A stretch of 64,000 nt of DNA from contig CAWGIG010000001.1 in the NCBI GenBank assembly GCA_963822595.1, positions 1-64,000 on the forward strand, read 5' to 3'. Origin of the DNA: CAVRUH01 sp963822595 (GTDB taxonomy: Bacteria; Chlamydiota; Chlamydiia; Chlamydiales; Waddliaceae). This document shows, one piece after another, positions 25,820 through 34,012 of this stretch (the stretch's first letter is position 1; the number at the start of each line of letters is the position of its first letter). The position numbers and the translations under genes are program-made. The notes under the pieces are model-generated. The model was not told the DNA's origin. It saw only the letters and a list, made by a program, of their open reading frames with translations, and did no database searches.

Positions 25820-28516
25820 TTATGGCGTGATAACTTTTTTTGGATTAGCTTCACCCATTCTTTCTCCGGTTACCGGATCAAATTTACCTTTGTGCTTACC
25901 TCTTGAATTATATTTCTCCACATAACCATGGCGGCTGTCCCATTCGTATATATACTTTTTGTCAGCCCAACGCTTTCTTTGGACTCCCCCACCTTTGACA
26001 TTTGCCTTTGATTTCACTTTAACTGCTTCAGGAAATGCTTTCAGCACATCCGGAGCGCGAATGGGCAGAAACGTTCTTGAAATGGTCCGGGTTGCCACAT
26101 CGGTTATTTTCTTTAATTGCAATGTGCCGGCTTCATCCGCCATGAATCTTGCAATATTACTTGAAATGGAGGAGGAAGCTGCTGGTAATTCAGGAAGGGG
26201 CATTTCTTTTTGTACAGTACCTAGATCTATTTCACCAAAGACACGGTTTACCCTTTCTACAGCAATTTCGACGAGTTTTTTATCATATTGGGCTGTAAGA
26301 AGATAGTTAAGGGCCATTATTTCGAAATAGAGACGAGCAAACGTTTCTGAAGATTCAGATAATGAAACAGGTATGAGTTCCCGATAACCCTCAAAATATT
26401 CTGCTATGATTTTCTCAACTTGCTCCTGAGAATATCCATAGCGAGCTCCTAGATGGTACATGGAGACAACAATCTCCTGTTGATCAAAGGCAGGTATACC
26501 GTGAGGTTCTCCTACACGATTGACCGAGGCCATCAATGTTCCCGTATCGATTACTGTTAAATTATCTTGATCGTAAAAGATATTATTATGGTAGGCATCC
26601 CCATGAACAATCCCGGCTCTACCAGGGTTCTGTTTCATGGCATTCGAAATTACTTCAACATGCTTCAACGTAATAGCCGTGGGTATTTCTAATTTGTTCA
26701 AACGAAAAAATACACTTTCTGCAATAACTGAGATTTCTAGGATTTTCTGTTTGATATACACTTCTGCAACGGGTAATGATGAATTCACAGCGCCTATTTC
26801 ACCAAAAAGTCGCCCTATTTTTTTCGCAGGTATCGGAAGATTAAGCTCAAACAATTCACCAATTTTCTTACCTGTAATATGAGAATACATCACCAAACCT
26901 TTCTCACTACCATACTCAGTTCTGTACATGCCGATATCACCGATATCAGGTAATAAAGCATTGTTGAGGTTTTTGGCACGCAGGAGTGTATTAGAGGCAA
27001 TTTCAGGTATAAAACCTGATACCGGTGATCTTGTCGCTATAAATTCCTTGACGAACCCTATTGGAACGCCTTTTGCATCCCAAACAGTGTGAAGAGTGTT
27101 CCCACTTCCCGGATTTTCAACAGTTGTTATTGTGTATGGTTCGTGAATCGTATTTTGAATAAAAGATTCAATGGGTGAAAGACTCTTCGTTCCAAAATAC
27201 TTAGGGACTGTCCCACTTTCCATAAGCGCTTTTACTTCGATAAAGGGAGGAATGCTTGTTTGGCCAGGAGGTAATTCTGTGGCTTGCCGCGTAATTGCAA
27301 TGGCCTTCTCATTATTTACAGCACGAAAAACAGGATTTTGGGGTTTGGGTAAGGCAGGATAAGCCGGGGGTGGGGCCGTTATGAATTTGGTAGAAGGAGA
27401 ACTTAATTTGGCGGATGCCTTCGGACCCAATAATAATTTTGTTGGGGTCGATTGGGTAGATTCAGGTGCCAGAAGAAAAGTGGGATGTTGTTTCCCCGAA
27501 ATCGGATCCGAAGCTCTTTGGATTTTAACTTCATGATTGTTGGAGAGAAGAAGTTTTTCTCTAGTTAGAGCTTTATTTGCAGGAGCGGCAACTCTAGAAG
27601 GAATAAAAACTTTTGCAAGCCGGAGAACCCCCATCATTCCAGCGCTTACAGCTGCCGTAGAAGTAACTGTTCTGAGATCTTTCTCACCTTGATGAGCCAT
27701 TTCGGAAGAAAGACCATGTTCCATGAGGAAATAAGTCATCCCTTTTGCTTCTTCAGTGAATACAGATATTACCTTTTGTGCCATGGGTTTAGCACCCACT
27801 GCAGTTACAACCTCTTTAGCAACCTCTACAACACCCTCAGAAAAATCCAATGTTATTTCACAAACCTTCTTCGTTGTTGGATTGAGATTACAACCGTATG
27901 TAACTGCTGCGGATACCCCTTTCTCTATTCCTTCGATTGTAGCTGCAGCTACCCTCATGCCTACCGCTAGGTGTACGGCATCTTCATGGAGATCCATCAT
28001 CGATTTTTGAAAAGCATTGGGCTCACGTTTGGGCTTTGACTCCCTTGCTTGAGTCAAGCGTTCCATCCCTTTCGCATTCATGTAAGCGTTTATAGCATCC
28101 TGATATACATAAGTATTAAAATCACGTTGTGGGGGCAAAATAGGCTGAAACGTAAAATCCAATGTACTAATTTTTTTACTAGTAGCTTGCAAACCATTTG
28201 TGACCTCTTGCCTATGGCTATCAAAAGAGGCAACACCATTACGGACTTGTGAAACCTCAATATTGAATTTCCGGAAGGATTGTTCGAAAGTTCGATTGAT
28301 CACATCCGATGAAAATCCCATGGCTCGCATAGATCGCATGGATTCCCTAATTCGGTTTGCCTCCCTTTGAGGAAGTTTCCTATACAAGGCCTGATTTTTT
28401 TCTGACAAATCCTTTATATCAGCAGAATAATCCGCGGTATTATCAGGTAAATAGGGAACCTCGGGTTGAGACAACAAGTAACCTGTCGTTGAAAAAGATG
28501 TAACTGAATAATCCAT
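25820..28516 (-). CDS. modular toxin: shared N-module, kinase-like domain, colicin E3-type rRNase
   Basis: 898 aa, ATG 28516 with AAGGAG. Residues ~47-165 are the module shared with the Tae4-like toxin (RESMRSMRAMGFSSD, LPPQRDF). Helical and Ala-rich stretches follow (~185-320). Around 450-760 is a kinase-like fold of the aminoglycoside phosphotransferase type with VHGDAYHNNIF and VIDTG near 633-656. The last ~60 residues match the colicin E3 cytotoxic domain: KRW, YIYEWDSRHGYVEKY, KGKFDPVTGE. The catalytic Asp510, His513 and Glu517 of colicin E3 correspond to Asp860, His863 and Glu867; Glu515 is replaced by Tyr and Arg545 by Lys. Such domains cleave 16S rRNA at the decoding site. No colicin-type immunity gene is visible next to it. 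Confidence 0.85.
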   Translation of the reverse strand: MDYSVTSFSTTGYLLSQPEVPYLPDNTADYSADIKDLSEKNQALYRKLPQREANRIRESMRSMRAMGFSSDVINRTFEQSFRKFNIEVSQVRNGVASFDSHRQEVTNGLQATSKKISTLDFTFQPILPPQRDFNTYVYQDAINAYMNAKGMERLTQARESKPKREPNAFQKSMMDLHEDAVHLAVGMRVAAATIEGIEKGVSAAVTYGCNLNPTTKKVCEITLDFSEGVVEVAKEVVTAVGAKPMAQKVISVFTEEAKGMTYFLMEHGLSSEMAHQGEKDLRTVTSTAAVSAGMMGVLRLAKVFIPSRVAAPANKALTREKLLLSNNHEVKIQRASDPISGKQHPTFLLAPESTQSTPTKLLLGPKASAKLSSPSTKFITAPPPAYPALPKPQNPVFRAVNNEKAIAITRQATELPPGQTSIPPFIEVKALMESGTVPKYFGTKSLSPIESFIQNTIHEPYTITTVENPGSGNTLHTVWDAKGVPIGFVKEFIATRSPVSGFIPEIASNTLLRAKNLNNALLPDIGDIGMYRTEYGSEKGLVMYSHITGKKIGELFELNLPIPAKKIGRLFGEIGAVNSSLPVAEVYIKQKILEISVIAESVFFRLNKLEIPTAITLKHVEVISNAMKQNPGRAGIVHGDAYHNNIFYDQDNLTVIDTGTLMASVNRVGEPHGIPAFDQQEIVVSMYHLGARYGYSQEQVEKIIAEYFEGYRELIPVSLSESSETFARLYFEIMALNYLLTAQYDKKLVEIAVERVNRVFGEIDLGTVQKEMPLPELPAASSSISSNIARFMADEAGTLQLKKITDVATRTISRTFLPIRAPDVLKAFPEAVKVKSKANVKGGGVQRKRWADKKYIYEWDSRHGYVEKYNSRGKHKGKFDPVTGERMGEANPKKVITP

Positions 28517-28526
28517 AATAAACTCC

Positions 28527-29444
28527 TTATGCTATGGTACATCCGACAGCAGCAGAACCATTACCGGCACTCACTGTTACAGGGCATTCTAAAACCCAAC
28601 TGATAACCACTGAAGCAACTAAGCAGGCAACTTGCATCAGCCAATCTGCCTTCTTTTCGTTTATGGCAGCTTGTGTGTTATTAATTTCTACTTGCAATTG
28701 CGCGTTGGCGCGTTGGACATTATTTATATCCACACCTACTGCATCAATTTCTCTCTGAAGCCTATCTGCATCAGCTCTCAATTCTCGTGCTTCTTGAAGC
28801 AATTGTTCTGCCCTTGCAATTTGCACATTTCTTACAGCCAGATCATTCGCAGCTGCTTCTGCAATATCATGTCGAAGAGCTTGAAATTCTGCATCTACCC
28901 TTTGCATAACCGCCGCTTGACGAGCTTGAAACTGTTCTTCATCCCATTGCAATCGTGCATTTAACTGATTCAAATCGGGAATAAAATTAGCTTCCTCCTG
29001 ATCACGCTGAGCTCCCAAAGCATTCAATTTACGGATTTGCTCGATAACATCAGCAGGCAAATGAGCCCCTTGTACCGTATCCTGTTTCTCTTGAGCAATC
29101 CTTGGGGAATAGAGGGCAGAATAGGGGTCCGTCATCTTACCGATGATGAGTCTCAATAAAGGATTATGGTCTTCGAAAATTTCTCTTGGTAAAGGGTCAT
29201 TCTCCCCACCTGGAAAACGAAGTATCGATTCAAGCTCTTTGGCGAATCTTTCAATAACCGATTGAGGATTGGGATGATTCAAAGCACGCACAAATCCTTC
29301 AGTCCAAATGACAATACTTTGAGTAAACCCGTTATTCCGGGGAAGGCGTTCAAGAAGTTGGATGATCTCCGCCAGTTCCCTGTGAATAGGATGTTGATTT
29401 CCTCTATCATAGATAACAGGTTGTAAGTAATTAATAGGTTCCAT
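28527..29444 (-). CDS. coiled-coil protein with C-terminal hydrophobic segment and CTIA end
   Basis: Start set at ATG 29444 (GGGAGG five bases upstream) rather than the in-frame ATG at 29477. The ~305 aa have a globular N-terminal part (SIVIWTEGFVRALNHPN), a long coiled coil (~150-260, e.g. QLLQEARELRADADRLQ) and a hydrophobic segment (LMQVACLVASVVISWVL) close to the end. The last four residues are CTIA, which fits the eukaryotic CaaX pattern, though the membrane segment makes prenylation less needed. It lies 10 bp before the rRNase toxin gene and overlaps the upstream gene by 14 bp. Unknown family; an export, tethering or scaffold role is possible. Confidence 0.65.
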   Translation of the reverse strand: MEPINYLQPVIYDRGNQHPIHRELAEIIQLLERLPRNNGFTQSIVIWTEGFVRALNHPNPQSVIERFAKELESILRFPGGENDPLPREIFEDHNPLLRLIIGKMTDPYSALYSPRIAQEKQDTVQGAHLPADVIEQIRKLNALGAQRDQEEANFIPDLNQLNARLQWDEEQFQARQAAVMQRVDAEFQALRHDIAEAAANDLAVRNVQIARAEQLLQEARELRADADRLQREIDAVGVDINNVQRANAQLQVEINNTQAAINEKKADWLMQVACLVASVVISWVLECPVTVSAGNGSAAVGCTIA

Positions 29445-29910
29445 GAGACCTCCCAATGTGAGTGCAAACTTTATCATTTGCCTCTTTCAAAAACTTTCCA
29501 AATTCACTTTCTTGAGGTGCACTTTTAACAGTGTTTCGAAGATGATTTAACTCTGCTGCGCGAGCGTATTGTTGCCTGTTTTTTTCCAAGAGGCTTTTTC
29601 TGGCAGTTTCTAGGGCCTCAGAGTTTTTTTTACAAACATCTTTTCCCTTTGTAATCGATTTTTCGAGAATATCGAGTAGAGGTCGAACGGCAGCATTCGG
29701 ATCCGTCGAATTTATATCGGCTAAAATTCCAGCAATTTGTTCTATTTTCTCATTCACAACCTGTTCGCGTGTAGAAAGAATCTCTTCTGCAAGTAACTCT
29801 AACTCTTTTTCACGCTGTTGTATCAAAGGCTCTATAACGGCTTCTCGCATAATCATTTCACCGTCAATATCGCCATTCATGAAGTCATACATTAAACCCA
29901 TAGGTAACAT
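29431..29910 (-). CDS. coiled-coil protein of the toxin operon (159 aa)
   Basis: ATG 29910 follows GGAGGG at workable spacing and lies four bases after the preceding stop. Almost the whole protein is charged helix (REKELELLAEEILSTREQV, KSLLEKNRQQYARAAELNH), without signal peptide or membrane segment. I do not recognise a family. Tight packing within the operon says it is made together with its neighbours and may pair with them through coiled coils. Confidence 0.6.
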   Translation of the reverse strand: MLPMGLMYDFMNGDIDGEMIMREAVIEPLIQQREKELELLAEEILSTREQVVNEKIEQIAGILADINSTDPNAAVRPLLDILEKSITKGKDVCKKNSEALETARKSLLEKNRQQYARAAELNHLRNTVKSAPQESEFGKFLKEANDKVCTHIGRSHGTY

Positions 29911-29914
29911 ATCT

Positions 29915-30298
29915 TTATAACCCTCCTAGAGCTGATTCGGTATCATCCATAAGTTGTAATAGAATATTTTCTTGTGTGCGCATATTTTTTTCGAGACCTT
30001 GAACCTCATTTAATACCTCGCCCAACTTTTCGAGCACTTCCTTTACTTTTGGAATGATGACTTCAATCTGCTTATGCAATTCCTCTGTACCAACAACCCT
30101 TTGAACATTTAGATCTAGGAGTTCTTGTTTTATTGTCTCTAACTTCTGTTGCAAGACTAAATTATCGCGATTGGCATTTTGACAAATCTCCGCTTCGATC
30201 CGATCAAAAAAGGCATGCACCTTTTTCTTATTCAAAACAGTAACTTTATTTGTAAGTGCTAGTTGATTTTTGCGAACTTTTGATCGTTCGATCTGCAT
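29915..30298 (-). CDS. coiled-coil protein of the toxin operon (127 aa)
   Basis: A basic start (MQIERSKVRKNQLALTNKV) leads into a continuous coiled coil (LVLQQKLETIKQELLDLNV, KVKEVLEKLGEVLNEVQGL). Its ATG lies 40 bp inside the end of the upstream gene and has no close ribosome site, so either translation is coupled or this is the continuation of that gene in another frame. No family recognised. Confidence 0.5.
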   Translation of the reverse strand: MQIERSKVRKNQLALTNKVTVLNKKKVHAFFDRIEAEICQNANRDNLVLQQKLETIKQELLDLNVQRVVGTEELHKQIEVIIPKVKEVLEKLGEVLNEVQGLEKNMRTQENILLQLMDDTESALGGL

Positions 30299-30699
30299 AA
30301 ATTCAACGAATCTATCTCCTGAGGCAATAATTCTTTAACAATGAGGTCAAATTCGTCGTATAATTTCATCCATTCGATTTTTTCCATCAGATCTTGAACA
30401 TAATTAAACATTATGTATTCTATGTTATTGTAACGTAAGAATAAAATCCCTTTTGCAGCTACTATGCGCTCTTTATCCACAGGAGAATCGACTCTAGGCC
30501 CAGCAGAAAACATGAGTTCCCAATCACTGATGATTTGTAAGACCTCTTCTTGGCGTTGCCCAGGAAGTCTTGTAGCTGCTTCTTTTATTTTTCCGATTAA
30601 AACCACTAATTTCGCTTCAGGGCGTAGCTCTAAGTCCAATCGAATGATTGCTGGAGAAGGCTCTACTATGGTTACACTACTTTTTACTGGTACTTGCAT
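30259..30699 (-). CDS. helical protein of the toxin operon (146 aa)
   Basis: ATG 30699 has GGAG upstream and lies 12 bp after the CSIM-ending gene. A predicted helical domain (LIGKIKEAATRLPGQRQEEV, IISDWELMFSAG) loosely resembles the N-terminal domains of the two larger coiled-coil proteins in the operon (each has a Trp in a similar helix: IWTEG, LWTQG), so these may be diverged relatives. The last ~13 codons overlap the next gene. If that gene is its frame-shifted continuation, the whole protein would be ~265 aa. Confidence 0.5.
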   Translation of the reverse strand: MQVPVKSSVTIVEPSPAIIRLDLELRPEAKLVVLIGKIKEAATRLPGQRQEEVLQIISDWELMFSAGPRVDSPVDKERIVAAKGILFLRYNNIEYIMFNYVQDLMEKIEWMKLYDEFDLIVKELLPQEIDSLNLCRSNDQKFAKIN

Positions 30700-30711
30700 T
30701 TCACTTTCTCC

Positions 30712-31617
30712 TTACATTATTGAACAACTACTACTGTTGTTTACTTGATCATTTAGATCTGCAATTTGTGCTCGATGACTATGGATGCAAGACCACGCAT
30801 CAGCAAGCTGTCTTTGCATATCAGTAAGCTGGAATTTAGTTTGTGCTAAATCATTCTTTACAATACCTAGTATGCCTTGTGTTTCGTTATTTCTCTCGTT
30901 AAGCATAGTGACAGTCTCTTTTTGTTGCGAAGTAATATTATTCAGACCTCTTCTTAGCTCTTCAGTTTGCTGCAGACAGGATTGTTCCATGCGTAAAAGA
31001 TCCTGATCACGACGTTGATTAGTCTCTTGCAATTTAATTACTAATGCCGCATTTACTAACTTTAAAGAATTTATGAAACGAACTTGCCCTACCATTTTTT
31101 CATATTTTTTCAATTTCTTTTCCTCTTTCCTGCTGACATAGGGATTCATTTGGGTTCCATTTTGCAGGGGGATTTTTGTCAGCCAAGTGATCATTTTTTT
31201 TGCAAACACATGGGGAACAGCATCACCGATGGGTAATTGTCGAGCATCAAGAGTGGCTTTCTCTAAAACCACGCCCTGCGATAGCCATGGATCCCAAAGC
31301 GTTTGCTCTGTGATTTCGGAAATAAGGACCCTTTTTAGATTTTCGATTCTTGGGATAGCCCCTTGCAAGAGTTCGTTAAAGGACTTTGAACAATTCTCCG
31401 CTACATAAAGTACAAATTCGCGGCCTTGTGTCCATAGTGCTGCTGATAGATCGTCTCTGCTCCGATCTGCTTCATGGGCAATAAGAATTGCTGCGAGCTC
31501 TCTAATCAGTGTCAAAGGCGTTGATTCTTCGGGAGTTCCTTCTTCTTCGTTTCTCATATGAAGTACCATGTGCAGCACTTCACTTTGTGTTGTCGTTATA
31601 GCTCTAGGTGCTTCCAT
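30712..31617 (-). CDS. coiled-coil protein with C-terminal CaaX box (CSIM)
   Basis: First gene of the operon; ATG 31617 with AAGGA. The 301 aa divide into a helical N-domain (~1-130, ALWTQGREFVLYVAENC), a basic linker (SRKEEKKLKKYEKM) and a long coiled coil (~175-290). The protein ends in SSSCSIM. CSIM is a consensus CaaX box of the farnesylation type (Met at the last position) and is identical to the end of human prelamin A. Bacteria lack CaaX prenylation, so if functional it would be used by a eukaryotic host to anchor the protein to membranes. Secretion is not shown. No known family recognised otherwise. Confidence 0.7.
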   Translation of the reverse strand: MEAPRAITTTQSEVLHMVLHMRNEEEGTPEESTPLTLIRELAAILIAHEADRSRDDLSAALWTQGREFVLYVAENCSKSFNELLQGAIPRIENLKRVLISEITEQTLWDPWLSQGVVLEKATLDARQLPIGDAVPHVFAKKMITWLTKIPLQNGTQMNPYVSRKEEKKLKKYEKMVGQVRFINSLKLVNAALVIKLQETNQRRDQDLLRMEQSCLQQTEELRRGLNNITSQQKETVTMLNERNNETQGILGIVKNDLAQTKFQLTDMQRQLADAWSCIHSHRAQIADLNDQVNNSSSCSIM

Positions 31618-31654
31618 TTATTTATCCTTATTTTTTGTTATACATTTAACTCAG

Positions 31655-31984
31655 TTTTATCGGGTGTTGGTTTAATTTCGCCCAATTCTTAAACCCCGGA
31701 TAGGGGTTTTGGTTTGTAGCCCCGGGTTTTCGGCATCCGAATACCCGGGTATGATTCATAAAATATTCTTGCACCCCGCATGGGGGTGCCGGTTTCGATC
31801 ATGCTCACAACATACTTTAGAGTACATTTAGAGACTAAAATGAGACCGGCACCCCATTCGGGGGTGCAAAATTTTTTGATCCATACCCCAGGGTATTCGG
31901 ATGCCGAAAACCCTGGGCTACCAGACCAAAACCCCTACCCGGGGTTTAAGAATTGGCCGAAATTTAACCAATACCCGTTTTATC
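31655..31984. repeat. long inverted repeat H (~140-bp arms)
   Basis: The outer arm TCTTAAACCCCGG...GGGGTTTTGG, then AGCCC.GGGTTTTCGGCATCCGAATACCC, then GCACCCC.CAT.GGGGTGC are mirrored on the right side down to a central ~60 bp. Several sub-palindromes (ACCCGGGT, GCACCCCGCATGGGGGTGC) lie within each arm. It contains no credible gene and fills most of the 31618-32112 gap, immediately upstream of the coiled-coil/toxin operon. Confidence 0.85.
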
Positions 31985-32112
31985 GATCATTGTAGCAATA
32001 CTTTCAGCATAGACTTTAATTTCCAAAAGGTTCTCATGACCTTCATTAGGACCCGTTTCGTCAACAACCCTTCGCATGTACCCGGGTTGCATTTTCATAT
32101 GTGCTCATTGTT

Positions 32113-33024
32113 CTAGATACATCCATAAAGGGCCTCAAGCGCTTTCACTGCATTGAGTACATGTTCCTGCACATCGTTCAGTTTTTCATTAACTTCTTGT
32201 TGCATACGTTTATGGTGTTGTGGCCTGTGCTTTTGCATCACAGGGGTGGACATATCTGGAAAATCCCTGTAACAATTGTTGCATTCATACCCTGATGTTT
32301 CCGGAACTACCCATGAGATATTGTTATAAATGGCGCGGACCCGTTCAACAAACCCCTTAATTTTTCCCAACTTTTCAAGTCGGTTAAGATCTTCAAGATA
32401 GCGCCCATGAAAATCAATCATTCCTTCGATTTCTTGAGTTTTGGCAAGATTATCACCCCGTAACGACGTTTTCTTAACTTCGATAGAATCAATTTCTTCT
32501 GTAATGTTTATAATTCTTCTTTGGACTTCTAGTGGATACTCCATGATAGGAAAAGGAACAACTGCTTCCTGTACTGGTGTATTTTTGTTCGATCCCCTGT
32601 CGCTATATTCAGGATATTTTTTTAATTGGTTGTAATGGGAATCTAACAACGTCGTGCCGATCTCATTAATTATGTTCTGAAATGGCGTGGTATCTATAGT
32701 AGGACATCCGCAGCGTTTATGTCTCTCGGGAATTGCTTTTAATCTCTCGATAATTGCCTTTACTTTTTCAACAATCAAATTTCTTGCGGCCATATATCCA
32801 TCCACAGCAGCGTTGAGCTCCGCAGCATGGACCATGTTTAATTGGGTAATCTTACTGATCAATATCCTATTTTCAGAAGCAAGTCCATCATGCTCAGCTT
32901 TTAATGCGCTATGCATTGCACCTAATTTAATTCCCAAAGAAAGAATCTCACACTTCTCCCTATCATCGATACTCATGGGGGCACCAATGGATGTTGTATA
33001 GGAATTTGGACTTACAGGAAGCAT
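32113..33024 (-). CDS. coiled-coil protein with CxxC motif, paralogue 1 of 3
   Basis: 303 aa, ATG 33024 with AAGGAG. All three tandem paralogues share: a coiled coil, ELNAAVDGY.AARNLIVEK near residue 65-90, a Cys pair (KRCGCP here), F.NIINE, a second coiled coil with the phrase MIDFHGRYLEDLNRLEK, RAIYNNISW, then CNNCYRDF with later His residues and a final MQQEVNEKL. The CxxC with downstream His suggests zinc binding. No signal peptide, membrane segment or known family seen. Separate strong ribosome sites suggest independent translation of each copy in one transcript. Confidence 0.65.
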   Translation of the reverse strand: MLPVSPNSYTTSIGAPMSIDDREKCEILSLGIKLGAMHSALKAEHDGLASENRILISKITQLNMVHAAELNAAVDGYMAARNLIVEKVKAIIERLKAIPERHKRCGCPTIDTTPFQNIINEIGTTLLDSHYNQLKKYPEYSDRGSNKNTPVQEAVVPFPIMEYPLEVQRRIINITEEIDSIEVKKTSLRGDNLAKTQEIEGMIDFHGRYLEDLNRLEKLGKIKGFVERVRAIYNNISWVVPETSGYECNNCYRDFPDMSTPVMQKHRPQHHKRMQQEVNEKLNDVQEHVLNAVKALEALYGCI

Positions 33025-33055
33025 TGGATTCTCCTTCTATTATTTTTAATTCGAT

Positions 33056-33997
33056 TTAAAAGTGGATAATAAGTGACTCAAGTGCTTGCACCGCGATGAG
33101 TACGTGCTCACGTACAAGATTTACCCTCTCTTGAACTTCTTGTTGCATGATTGGGTGGCCTTGAATAATTAAATTTGCTCTCACCGTGGGATGAGCAGAA
33201 CCAGGTCCAAATCGCTGATTGCAATCTACACATTCCATACCATTCGTTGTAGGAATCTCCCATGAGATGTTGTCATAAATGGCACGAACTTTTTTAATGA
33301 CCTCTTTGATTCTCCCAAATTTTTCAGCTCGATTTAGATCCTCAAGGTGTCGACGATGAAAATCGATCATGATTTCCTTCTCTTTCATTAATTTATGTGT
33401 TTCAACCTTTGCCGAATTCACCTTGGGTTCGAAAATTTCAATTTTGTTCATATTTTCCATGATGATAGGTTCTGTTAACAGAGCCTCAGAGATATCTAAA
33501 ACATAAGCAACAGCTGTCTGTTCTTCAGGGCGATCTTCATTCGTTTGTTTATCACCAAATTGAGGGTATATCCTCAATTCAGCGTAATGGGATTCTAAAT
33601 CCTTCGATCTTAACTCATCTACAATATCCTGAAATGGCTGCGTATTAATAGGAGTATAACCACAGCATTTATATTTCTGGGGAAAGGCATTCAATCTCTC
33701 GATAATTGCGTTTAATTTCTCAATAATAAGATTTCTTGCAACCAAATAACCATCCACAGCAGCATTAAGTTCAGCAGTATGAACGCTTTTCCATTGAGTG
33801 ATTTCCAGTTTTAAAATTTTATTTTGAGATGTTAGTGTAATAAGTTCAGTTTCTAATGCCTGATTAATCATCCCTAAGTTAACACATACACTGCCAAATA
33901 AATTCCGGAACCGCTGTTGAATTCCATTTGTGCCTTGTTCAATAGCTGTGAGTCTATCAAAAACTCCCCCTGTTACTCTAAAATTCATTGGATCCAT
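33056..33997 (-). CDS. coiled-coil protein with CxxC motif, paralogue 2 of 3
   Basis: 313 aa, ATG 33997 with GAGGAG. Layout as the neighbours: ELNAAVDGYLVARNLIIEK, KCCGYTPINTQPF, MIDFHRRHLEDLNRAEK, RAIYDNISW, then CVDCNQRF and MQQEVQERV. By eye it is about half identical to paralogue 1 in the conserved blocks and poorly conserved between them. It has a longer first segment. Role unknown. Confidence 0.65.
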   Translation of the reverse strand: MDPMNFRVTGGVFDRLTAIEQGTNGIQQRFRNLFGSVCVNLGMINQALETELITLTSQNKILKLEITQWKSVHTAELNAAVDGYLVARNLIIEKLNAIIERLNAFPQKYKCCGYTPINTQPFQDIVDELRSKDLESHYAELRIYPQFGDKQTNEDRPEEQTAVAYVLDISEALLTEPIIMENMNKIEIFEPKVNSAKVETHKLMKEKEIMIDFHRRHLEDLNRAEKFGRIKEVIKKVRAIYDNISWEIPTTNGMECVDCNQRFGPGSAHPTVRANLIIQGHPIMQQEVQERVNLVREHVLIAVQALESLIIHF

Positions 33998-34012
33998 ATT
34001 TTCTCCTCATTT

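Noticed and set aside
24229..31617. A type VI secretion cluster
   Set aside because: A Tae4-like domain is present but no Tss, Hcp, VgrG or PAAR gene; delivery must be encoded elsewhere or be different.
28527..31617. Prophage tail or contractile-injection genes
   Set aside because: Coiled-coil content alone is suggestive, but no sheath, tube, baseplate or AAA protein is present.
31780..32116. Plus-strand ORFs of ~71 aa between the toxin operon and the coiled-coil trio
   Set aside because: They arise from the palindromic repeat H and have low-complexity, non-protein-like composition.
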